The notes under the pieces: generated by a model
What the model was told of the DNA's origin: nothing
Seen by the model: only the letters and a program-made list of their open reading frames with translations
Database searches by the model: none
NCBI GenBank assembly: GCA_027056155.1
Contig: JALULR010000161.1
Location: forward strand, 1 to 8,565
Length of the DNA: 8,565 nt
Source: DHVE2 group archaeon
Lineage (GTDB): Archaea > Thermoplasmatota > Thermoplasmata > Thermoplasmatales > Aciduliprofundaceae
Direction of reading: 5' to 3'
Position numbers and translations under genes: made by a program
Shown here: positions 1 through 4,967 of the stretch, in pieces
Numbering within the stretch: the first letter of the stretch is position 1
Layout: every line of letters starts with the position of its first letter

Positions 1-43
1 GTTGCATTCTTGTGGGTTTCACACCTTCGATTATGTCTGCCAT
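1..43 (-). CDS. atpD: A/V-type ATP synthase subunit D, N-terminal fragment (runs off the window)
   Basis: Only the first 14 codons are inside the window, reading MADIIEGVKPTRMQ. The V-K-P-T-R-M stretch matches the conserved start of archaeal and vacuolar-type ATPase subunit D, where P-T-R-M precedes a long coiled coil. In that family, subunit D is the central rotor shaft that couples the membrane ring to the catalytic A3B3 head. The ATG at 43-41 suits a leaderless message: an AT-rich TATA-like box (63-72, minus strand) is centred about 25 bp upstream, and I see no Shine-Dalgarno sequence. The gene is the first of its transcript, because upstream lies a divergent surface-protein gene and not atpB, its usual partner. 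A perfect 16-bp palindrome fills the gap between box and ATG. With so few residues the call rests on one motif, but the motif is distinctive and the frame begins exactly where the family begins. Confidence 0.72.
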   Translation of the reverse strand, partial: MADIIEGVKPTRMQ

Positions 44-45
44 CG

Positions 46-61
46 AAAGCGCATGCGCTTT
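46..61. promoter_or_regulatory. Perfect 16-bp palindrome, candidate operator
   Basis: AAAGCGCATGCGCTTT is its own reverse complement with no mismatch. It ends 2 bp before the atpD start codon and lies wholly between the probable TATA box and the expected transcription start. A dimeric regulator bound there would block the promoter. Its core is GC-rich, unlike the AT-rich surroundings. The operator role is inferred from position and symmetry only. Confidence 0.5.
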
Positions 62-62
62 G

Positions 63-72
63 GTTTTATTAT
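63..72 (-). promoter_or_regulatory. Probable TATA box for atpD
   Basis: On the minus strand this reads roughly ATAATAAAAC. Its centre is about 25 bp from the atpD ATG, the archaeal distance from TATA box to transcription start, so the message would be leaderless. Confidence 0.5.
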
Positions 73-127
73 GTTTTTGCCTCATTGCAATTTATTTGCA
101 TGGCATTATGTTGGGCGGCTCTTATTG

Positions 128-143
128 AAATTGGCGACAATTT
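128..143. repeat. Short inverted repeat in the divergent intergenic region
   Basis: AAATTG and CAATTT are perfect 6-bp arms around GCGA. The repeat lies between the divergent atpD and surface-glycoprotein promoters and could bind a regulator of either gene. Arms this short in AT-rich DNA may be chance. I see nothing else of note in 73-185. Confidence 0.25.
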
Positions 144-186
144 TGCGCTTGTTTGCCCATCATGCTATGTGATTTTATCTAAGAAA

Positions 187-196
187 AATTTTTTAT
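187..196 (+). promoter_or_regulatory. TATA box with upstream purine-rich BRE for the surface glycoprotein gene
   Basis: AAGAAAAA at 181-188 is followed by TTTTTTATAG. The same AAGAAAA-TTTTATA arrangement occurs at the promoter of the gene at 3334. The box centre is about 37 bp from the ATG at 230, which predicts transcription starting near 218 and a leader of about 12 nt. Confidence 0.6.
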
Positions 197-218
197 AGAA
201 AAAATTTTTACTGATATT

Positions 219-224
219 GGTGAT
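219..224 (+). promoter_or_regulatory. Ribosome binding site GGTGAT
   Basis: GGTGAT is complementary to the archaeal 16S rRNA 3' end and lies 5 nt before the ATG at 230. It supports that start over any internal one. Confidence 0.6.
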
Positions 225-229
225 GGACA

Positions 230-2251
230 ATGGCTTGGAAAATAAGGGGAATATATATCGCACTGATAGCAATCGCAGTTGTTTTTGCGATGGTGCTGTC
301 AGCATTATCTGCGATGGCGGGAACAACGGTGAGCTTTTCTCCAGAGAGGGTGTGGAACAAAGATTTCGGCGAGAGCTACGGGGTCCTCAGCTCTGTGACT
401 CCGCAGATGGATGCAAATGGTGATGGCTTCGCAGATATACAGGTGGAATTTAACAATTATTCCTCTGCAAATCCAACGCATACTGTAGTTCTATTAGATG
501 GAAAGACAGGAGCGGTGCTTCACGAGAGGACTTTTAATGATACAGGATACTACAAGACAGGGGACAATGTGTTTGTTAACGCAACGGTATTTGGAATAAT
601 GCTCGAGAACACCAATGGCAACCCTGTAAAAGACAAAGAATACATGGTATTTTCTAATCACTCCAACAACAAGATAGTGTCCATTTACAGTTTAGATTAT
701 CCAACGCTTCAAATAGATAAGTATAGAAAAATAGTCATTCCAGATGAGATAAAAGCACTCGGGCAAACAGTAACAGTTAATAGATACCAGTACTCGATAT
801 CCATGTTTTCCTCGGGTTATAGTGCATACATGCTCTATACGGGGTACTATATGGGTAATACTATCTTAGGTGTCCCTGCAGTGGAGCTGCAGACGCTCGT
901 GCTCGATGAGAATCTTACCACTGTGTGGGAAAAGAATGAGACTGGCTATGAGTACACTGGGTATTTTTCCCTCGGTGTGGACATGGTGGACTTTAACGGA
1001 CTTGGCGTCAATGGCACATATCCAACATTGCTCTATGCAAATGTTAGTAGTAACACAGTATTGGAAGCAATAGATTCTATAACCGGCAAAGAGATATGGA
1101 ATCTCACCGTGCCCGGGATGTTTCCAATTATTAACCCGCTCTCTTTCAAACCGTTATTGGTGCCCATGGATTATAACATAGACAACAAGACTGATTTTGC
1201 TATGCCCACTTTAGATACAAATAATAAAAAAGAGCAGGTGAATTTTATAAGCTCATCTGGGTCGTTACTGGGTTATTATTCCACGGGATTAGGTAATATT
1301 ACGCTCCCTGCTCTTTATACGGACATTGCAGTTGGAAAGTTTCACAAGCTCATACAAACTATCGACGCAAATGGCGATGGCGCGGGAGATTTTCTCATTT
1401 TGGACAATAACACCAATTTACTATGCTGGGACATTGCCCACAATACCACAGTTTGGACAAAGAATCTCGTGAACCAGAGTTATGAATATTTGCCGTATAT
1501 ATCCACAGGCGATATAAATGGAGATGGCACATGGGATATTTTCATCACTGGAACGAACAAAACTAGTAATGGCGAAGGCTCGAATGTTAATTTAACTGCG
1601 TTATCCGGAAAAGATGGCGAAACTATATACACCAGATACTATGCTGCGCTTGTAGCGGGTTATTCGGGTACTATGTTTAAAAAGGAAATCACCGATTTTG
1701 ATGGTGATGGAATACAAGACTCGGGAATCGCTTCTGGCTATTACTATGATGGCAACCTGCTGCATGTGAATATATCCGCAGTATCTATGAAAACAGGGGT
1801 TGTGCTATGGTCTTCCAATATCAGTGCAGGACTTGGCAACAGTGATTTTAATAACTGGTACACTACGATTTTGCCAAGCAGCGACATCAATGGTGATGGC
1901 ATAAATGATATGCTGGTGAGTATCGTATATAAGGAGTCTAATGGCACATACAACACATTTATGCGCGTGCTATCCGGTACAAACGGCACAGTGCTTTGGA
2001 GTGGTGAAGTGCTCTATTCTGGATCTATGTCTAAATTCGAAGCGCTGTCTACAATAACTGCTGAGAGTGGTTGGGCTCAATTTGATTATAACGGCGATGG
2101 CATTGAAAATGAGCTACTTATCCAGAGTGGCTATTCTGTGAGCGTTTATGCAGTGACAGAGCAGTCTGTGCCTGAGTTTGGTACATTCTTGCCAGCGCTT
2201 GTCCTAATTGCTGCAGTGATAATTGTGGCAAAGAAACGTAGAGTACGATGA
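230..2251 (+). CDS. Secreted FG-GAP/PQQ-like propeller glycoprotein with VPEF C-terminal anchor
   Basis: This 673-aa protein should be exported and held at the cell surface. Residues 1-30 form a signal peptide (basic start, hydrophobic 8-28, AMA-like cleavage end). Seven acidic loops of the DxNxDG calcium-binding type begin at residues 61, 314, 379, 428, 489, 552 and 619; the one at 314 (DYNIDN) is degenerate. Each is followed by a short beta-strand, as in FG-GAP/integrin-alpha-type propellers. Between several lie turns like LSGKDGETIY (458) and LSGTNGTVLW (581), which resemble PQQ-type propeller blades. I count 20 N-x-S/T sequons, which suggests heavy N-glycosylation. The C-terminus has VPEF (647-650), a hydrophobic segment (651-667) and KKRRVR: the three-part layout of PEF-CTERM archaeosortase substrates, or a plain membrane anchor. 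A T-rich tract follows the stop. The ligand is unknown; adhesion or cell-envelope structure is likely. No catalytic motif was seen. Confidence 0.85.
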   Translation: MAWKIRGIYIALIAIAVVFAMVLSALSAMAGTTVSFSPERVWNKDFGESYGVLSSVTPQMDANGDGFADIQVEFNNYSSANPTHTVVLLDGKTGAVLHERTFNDTGYYKTGDNVFVNATVFGIMLENTNGNPVKDKEYMVFSNHSNNKIVSIYSLDYPTLQIDKYRKIVIPDEIKALGQTVTVNRYQYSISMFSSGYSAYMLYTGYYMGNTILGVPAVELQTLVLDENLTTVWEKNETGYEYTGYFSLGVDMVDFNGLGVNGTYPTLLYANVSSNTVLEAIDSITGKEIWNLTVPGMFPIINPLSFKPLLVPMDYNIDNKTDFAMPTLDTNNKKEQVNFISSSGSLLGYYSTGLGNITLPALYTDIAVGKFHKLIQTIDANGDGAGDFLILDNNTNLLCWDIAHNTTVWTKNLVNQSYEYLPYISTGDINGDGTWDIFITGTNKTSNGEGSNVNLTALSGKDGETIYTRYYAALVAGYSGTMFKKEITDFDGDGIQDSGIASGYYYDGNLLHVNISAVSMKTGVVLWSSNISAGLGNSDFNNWYTTILPSSDINGDGINDMLVSIVYKESNGTYNTFMRVLSGTNGTVLWSGEVLYSGSMSKFEALSTITAESGWAQFDYNGDGIENELLIQSGYSVSVYAVTEQSVPEFGTFLPALVLIAAVIIVAKKRRVR

Positions 2252-2252
2252 G

Positions 2253-2275
2253 CTTTTTATTTTCTCTTTTTTCTT
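2253..2275 (+). terminator. T-rich archaeal terminator after the surface glycoprotein gene
   Basis: A run made almost only of T with a few C and A residues begins 2 bp after the TGA. Archaeal RNA polymerase terminates on such oligo-T tracts without needing a hairpin. Confidence 0.6.
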
Positions 2276-2285
2276 TGAGCTATTA

Positions 2286-2296
2286 TCTAAATATAC
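2286..2296 (+). promoter_or_regulatory. TATA-like box for the hicB remnant
   Basis: TCTAAATATAC lies 45-50 bp before the likely ATG at 2336 and about 24 bp before an in-frame ATG pair at 2312-2317. It may be a relic promoter. Confidence 0.35.
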
Positions 2297-2335
2297 TGAG
2301 AATGTGTTTTAATGATGAGATTTTCGAATGTGGTA

Positions 2336-2434
2336 ATGCTAACCGCTATAATTCATAAAGAAGAAGATATGTATGTTGCTGAGTGTCCTGAGGGTGGAAC
2401 TGTAAGCCAACTGCTCTGTTGCATAATGCTATAG
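2336..2434 (+). pseudogene. hicB: HicB-family antitoxin, truncated after about 25 codons
   Basis: From the ATG at 2336 the frame reads MLTAIIHKEEDMYVAECPE, then GGTVSQ. This matches the opening beta-hairpin of HicB-like proteins (xxxxIxKEEDxYVAExPExxxxSQG). Full-length members continue with an EEAIENLKEA helix and, as antitoxins, neutralise a HicA RNase toxin. Here the match ends at 2410. The frame then enters an insertion-sequence end at 2412 and stops at 2434. No hicA is visible in the window. An in-frame ATG at 2312 would add eight residues, but family length favours 2336. Six codons after the break, in another frame, the residues AIENMK resemble the missing HicB helix, so a frameshift within hicB is an alternative to interruption by the element. 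The gene is dead either way. Confidence 0.65.
2412..2426 (+). repeat. Left terminal inverted repeat of the insertion sequence
   Basis: TGCTCTGTTGCATAA, matching the reverse complement of 3012-3026 at 14 of 15 positions. It begins one base after the last recognisable hicB codon. Confidence 0.6.
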
Positions 2435-2439
2435 AAAAC

Positions 2440-2913
2440 ATGAAATATAAGGACAGCGTCATTAAAACATGTTCAGCTGGAGCGAGTACAGCCAGCAAGA
2501 AGAAGCGAGGAGAAATACTGTTTGACTTGGATTTTGTAAATACGATGGAAGAGGAGCTAAAAGAGATGAACAAAAGAAGAATGAAAAGTAATGAAAAATT
2601 AACATTAATAGGAGATGCAGCGTATGATGCAAGAGAGAACTTCAACATGTTAGCGGAGAGCGGGCACAGGCCGCTTTTCAAGGTTTGTAGCAATTATTCT
2701 TCTATTTCTCGCGCATCGCCAGCGAGAAGAAGAGGAGGAAGCAGAGAAATGAGAACTGGAGCAAGGGAGCTGGCTACACAAAACGCTGGCGTGTGGAAGC
2801 TGTGTTTTCTTAAGCGAGTGTTCGGCGAGAAACACTCTTCTCGTAAGCCTGCCTATGTGGTTAGAGAGCTCCTTATCATGGTCTCCTTTCAACATGTTTC
2901 AGTCTCTATAATT
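2440..2913 (+). pseudogene. Transposase (DDE, IS5/IS4-like), internally deleted and frameshifted twice
   Basis: The likely start is the ATG at 2440 (MKYKDSVIKT), 13 nt inside the left repeat. The N-terminal part runs to about EMNKRRM near 2583, then jumps to the C-terminal half, KLTLIGDAAYDARENF, whose aspartate at 2614-2616 is the second catalytic D. In frame 1 this continues to SRASPARRR and about 2748. It resumes in frame 3 at 2751 (ENWSKGAGYTKRWRVEAVFS), then returns to frame 1 at about 2811 (LKRVFGEKHSSRKPAYVV). Read across the second break, YTKRWRVEAVFS-LK gives the Y(2)R(3)E(6)K signature of IS4/IS5 transposases, one codon short, with the catalytic glutamate at 2796-2798. The first catalytic aspartate region is gone. 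A 209-aa frame spans most of this, but much of it is read out of the ancestral frame and it is unlikely to make a functional protein. Confidence 0.75.
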
Positions 2914-3011
2914 CTATTTTATTCTCTCTGCGCCTTGCTATTGCTATTAAAAATTGATTTTGCAGCCTATTCGAGCGTACTCCATAGCTCTTTACTGCTC
3001 CACTCTTTTAG

Positions 3012-3026
3012 TTATGCAACAAAGCA
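3012..3026 (-). repeat. Right terminal inverted repeat of the insertion sequence
   Basis: TTATGCAACAAAGCA on the plus strand is the inverted partner of 2412-2426. It lies about 100 bp past the end of transposase similarity. Confidence 0.6.
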
Positions 3027-3052
3027 AAGGAGATATATTTTCATTTAATTTA

Positions 3053-3259
3053 AAAGTATTTGGTTAGGTGTAATATAAACCCTGTTATCCATCTGCGCTG
3101 AAAGCGCCAAATAAGTGGCAGTGCACTCATTATTGAGCATATGTTGGTATAAAACATAATAAAATTCCAACAGCACTCACATTTATGTAATATTTTGTAT
3201 AATACTCCACACTTAGGACAGTTAGGATATATAGCCCACTCTGCGTACAGTGTCTCGCG
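3053..3259 (-). pseudogene. Possible zinc-ribbon protein remnant, no start codon
   Basis: The minus strand is open for 69 codons between a stop at 3260-3262 and a stop at 3050-3052, with no ATG before the motif. It encodes NCPKCGVLYKILHKCECCW, a C-x2-C-x9-C-E-C-C pattern like a two-knuckle zinc ribbon (cysteines at 3218-3220, 3209-3211, 3179-3181 and 3170-3172). The rest is hydrophobic or basic and not recognisable. It sits beside a decayed insertion sequence in a zone without intact genes, so a degraded fragment is more likely than a working gene. The remainder of 3027-3300 shows only a 5-bp-arm inverted repeat at 3095-3107. Confidence 0.3.
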
Positions 3260-3303
3260 TTATAATAAGCCACCCACCTTATCAAGGTAAATGTATAAGA
3301 AAA

Positions 3304-3311
3304 TTTTATAT
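3304..3311 (+). promoter_or_regulatory. TATA box giving a leaderless message for the gene at 3334
   Basis: TTTTATAT follows AAGAAAA, as at the promoter near 190. Its centre is 26-27 bp before the ATG at 3334, so transcription should begin at or next to the start codon. No ribosome binding site is present. Confidence 0.65.
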
Positions 3312-3333
3312 GGGATAAAAAACATCTATTTTT

Positions 3334-4293
3334 ATGAAGTTAGGAGTTATGTTACTCGCTTTAATTATGATTGTGTCTGCTCTCACATTCATATGGCCTA
3401 ATATTCAAGGTGCCAAAGCTTCTGACGAAGCAATTGATATAACTAGCGACTTGCAAATACTGGATGTAAGCGATGTTTTTGGGGGGCATATCACGTGGAT
3501 AATACATGGCGAGCTAGCTAGAGAGTTACGCGTTGCAATTGGTGAAAAATATAAGGTCAGCACAATTGATTTGGGCACTGCCTCACAATATTTTAAGCAT
3601 GATTTAGAGCGAGTAATTGAAAACAATCAGTTCGGCTGTGGCTATATTGCATTTGTTAGAATTTTGCACTCCGATCCGCTTCACGGAGACAAACAAGGCA
3701 TATTAAATGACCAAAACGATGTTGCGGGACTCGTGGGCAAGATTAATTCAGATGCAGATATCACAATTAAGATGCTAATAAGGGGTGAGCCAGAAAGCGG
3801 TAGATATCCTGTCATCTCCAAAAATCTTTCTTTTGCACCATTCTACGCATTGGTAAGCAACGCCAGTGAGATATCAAAATTCGCATTGGATAACGCCAAG
3901 ATAAATATACAACACACCGAAACTATTGCAGGCTTTGGAAGCTTTGTCATACCTGCTGGTACTTTCACACTTAGGCTAATATTAGGGCAGTTTTTTACAG
4001 CTTCAGGTGGTTGGGTTGAATATCACCATTTTGATTTTATCAATTCTCCTCTTATTCTGTTCGTATTATACAGCATTGCAATACTGGTGCTTGGCAAGCT
4101 AGACACCCATTTTGGGAAAGGTAAACAAGATACAAGTATGGCTAAAAAAGCAAAGAAATATGACACCGCAACTAAAATAGTACTCTTCATAATTTATATA
4201 GCGCTTCCACTTGGCGGGCTCTGGTACTGGCTTATAGTATTTGGCACTATAGTTGGTTCATTCTTCGCATTCAAGAAAATTTATGGCTTATAA
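3334..4293 (+). CDS. Membrane protein of unknown function with large extracytoplasmic domain
   Basis: I do not recognise this 319-aa protein. Residues 1-22 are a hydrophobic signal peptide or anchor. Residues 30-236 form a polar, probably external domain with two sequons (N164, N176). It includes a segment ITWIIHGELARELRVAIG (53-70) that looks amphipathic. Further hydrophobic stretches lie at 237-254 and 281-312; the latter is long enough for one long or two short membrane helices. The loop between them (255-280) is lysine-rich (GKGK, KKAKK), which fits a cytoplasmic location by the positive-inside rule. It has few cysteines (only C102) and no catalytic motif I can identify. Transcription looks leaderless. 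The stop codon overlaps the 3' end of convergent ubiX by 13 bp. The gene is intact and has a good promoter, so it is real despite the missing family name. Confidence 0.8.
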   Translation: MKLGVMLLALIMIVSALTFIWPNIQGAKASDEAIDITSDLQILDVSDVFGGHITWIIHGELARELRVAIGEKYKVSTIDLGTASQYFKHDLERVIENNQFGCGYIAFVRILHSDPLHGDKQGILNDQNDVAGLVGKINSDADITIKMLIRGEPESGRYPVISKNLSFAPFYALVSNASEISKFALDNAKINIQHTETIAGFGSFVIPAGTFTLRLILGQFFTASGGWVEYHHFDFINSPLILFVLYSIAILVLGKLDTHFGKGKQDTSMAKKAKKYDTATKIVLFIIYIALPLGGLWYWLIVFGTIVGSFFAFKKIYGL

Positions 4294-4829
4294 GGGATAT
4301 AGAGTGTGTGCTCAATACCTAGCTGGTCTAAAATCTTACCTACCACATAATTTACAATGTCTTCAATGGTATTTGGCTTTTGATAAAATGCAGGCACTGG
4401 AGGTATAATAACCGCGCCTACCTTAGAAAGCTCGTACATACGCTTTAGCACAATTGTGCTTAGCGGCGTTTCACGGGGTACAAGAATTAGCTTTCTTCCC
4501 TCTTTCAAAGCAATAGCCGCCACTCTTGTTATTAAATTATCACCAATACCACATGCAATTTTAGATAAAGTACTCGTAGAGCAGGGGGCTATAATCATCG
4601 CATCAAATTTAAAAGTTCCAGAAGCTATGTCCACGTCCATTTTGTCATTACTATACCACATCGATGCAAGATTTTTTACATAATCTAAATCATAGTTTGT
4701 TTCATAATTAATTACCTTCTCTGCGTTATGGGTGAGTATCAAATACACATCATGTTCCTTCAAATTCTCCAATAATCGCACCCCAATTACCGCACCTGAT
4801 GCCCCAGACATTCCTATAACGAGCTTCAT
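4281..4829 (-). CDS. ubiX: Flavin prenyltransferase UbiX
   Basis: UbiX joins a dimethylallyl group to reduced FMN, making prenylated FMN, the cofactor of UbiD-type decarboxylases; it is a cytoplasmic flavodoxin-like enzyme. This 182-aa copy shows the family's marks in order: GMSGASGAVIG (6-16) for the FMN phosphate, APCSTSTLSKIACGIGDNLI (81-100), LKEGRKLILVPRETPLS (108-124) and GAVIIPPVPAFYQKPNTIED (138-157). I chose the ATG at 4829, not an upstream in-frame codon at 4868. The motif follows it at the normal distance, the length fits the family, and a TATA-like box (4851-4858) lies 25 bp upstream, so the extra codons would fall before the transcript. No ubiD is nearby. In archaea a known client is the UbiD-like anhydromevalonate phosphate decarboxylase of the modified mevalonate pathway, so a role in isoprenoid lipid supply is a fair inference. 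Confidence 0.93.
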   Translation of the reverse strand: MKLVIGMSGASGAVIGVRLLENLKEHDVYLILTHNAEKVINYETNYDLDYVKNLASMWYSNDKMDVDIASGTFKFDAMIIAPCSTSTLSKIACGIGDNLITRVAAIALKEGRKLILVPRETPLSTIVLKRMYELSKVGAVIIPPVPAFYQKPNTIEDIVNYVVGKILDQLGIEHTLYIPYKP

Positions 4830-4850
4830 ACACCCGCAAAAACGTTGTTT

Positions 4851-4858
4851 GTATTTAG
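4851..4858 (-). promoter_or_regulatory. TATA-like box for ubiX
   Basis: CTAAATAC on the minus strand is centred about 25 bp from the ATG at 4829. This predicts a leaderless message and decides the start codon. Confidence 0.5.
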
Positions 4859-4926
4859 CTTTTCTCAATTACTTTTTTCATTTAGTTGTAGTTGTTATAC
4901 TTCAAAGTGTAACAACTCTCGTAAAG

Positions 4927-4934
4927 TTTAAATA
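4927..4934 (+). promoter_or_regulatory. TATA box for the gene at 4968
   Basis: TTTAAATA is centred about 37 bp before the ATG at 4968. Transcription is expected near 4955, just ahead of the ribosome binding site and downstream of a TTG at 4935 that might otherwise be taken as the start. Confidence 0.55.
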
Positions 4935-4955
4935 TTGAAAAAATATTCAGGGTAT

Positions 4956-4962
4956 GAGGTGA
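4956..4962 (+). promoter_or_regulatory. Strong ribosome binding site GAGGTGA
   Basis: GAGGTGA, near-ideal against the 16S rRNA 3' end, is 5 nt before the ATG at 4968. It fixes that start over the in-frame TTG at 4935. Confidence 0.8.
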
Positions 4963-4967
4963 ATACC

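Larger units (their letters stand above)
2412..3026 (+). mobile_element. Internally deleted IS5/IS4-superfamily insertion sequence (about 615 bp)
   Basis: The ends are inverted copies: TGCTCTGTTGCATAA (2412-2426) and the complement of TGCTTTGTTGCATAA (3012-3026), 14 of 15 identical. They resemble the CTTTGTTG-type ends of some IS5-family elements. Between them lies a transposase remnant keeping parts of the N- and C-terminal regions but lacking the middle, where the first catalytic aspartate should be. A complete element of this type would be around 1 kb. I see no target-site duplication (flanks GCCAAC and AAGGAG), which suggests later decay or rearrangement of one flank. The element sits at the break in the hicB remnant. 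Confidence 0.65.

Noticed and set aside
10..198. 62-codon plus-strand open frame before the first promoter
   Set aside because: It runs over the atpD start, the palindrome and the TATA box of the next gene, has no ribosome binding site, and its product resembles nothing. It is likely chance.
2346..2895. Two minus-strand open frames of 115 and 81 codons opposite the transposase remnant
   Set aside because: They are Ser/Leu-rich shadows of the Lys/Arg/Glu-rich transposase coding strand, with no motif or promoter.
2405..3035. Target-site duplication flanking the insertion sequence
   Set aside because: The flanking bases (GCCAAC on the left, AAGGAG on the right) do not match, so none can be claimed.
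2419..3048. 209-codon open frame as a single intact gene
   Set aside because: It starts with TTG inside the inverted repeat, and its middle is read out of the transposase frame. The true signature needs two frame changes.
3095..3107. GCGCT-GAA-AGCGC hairpin as a terminator
   Set aside because: The stem is only 5 bp, no T-run follows on either strand, and no gene ends there.
4830..4868. Upstream 13-residue extension of UbiX
   Set aside because: The extra codons lie upstream of, or overlap, the TATA-like box at 4851-4858. The family motif also starts normally from the ATG at 4829.
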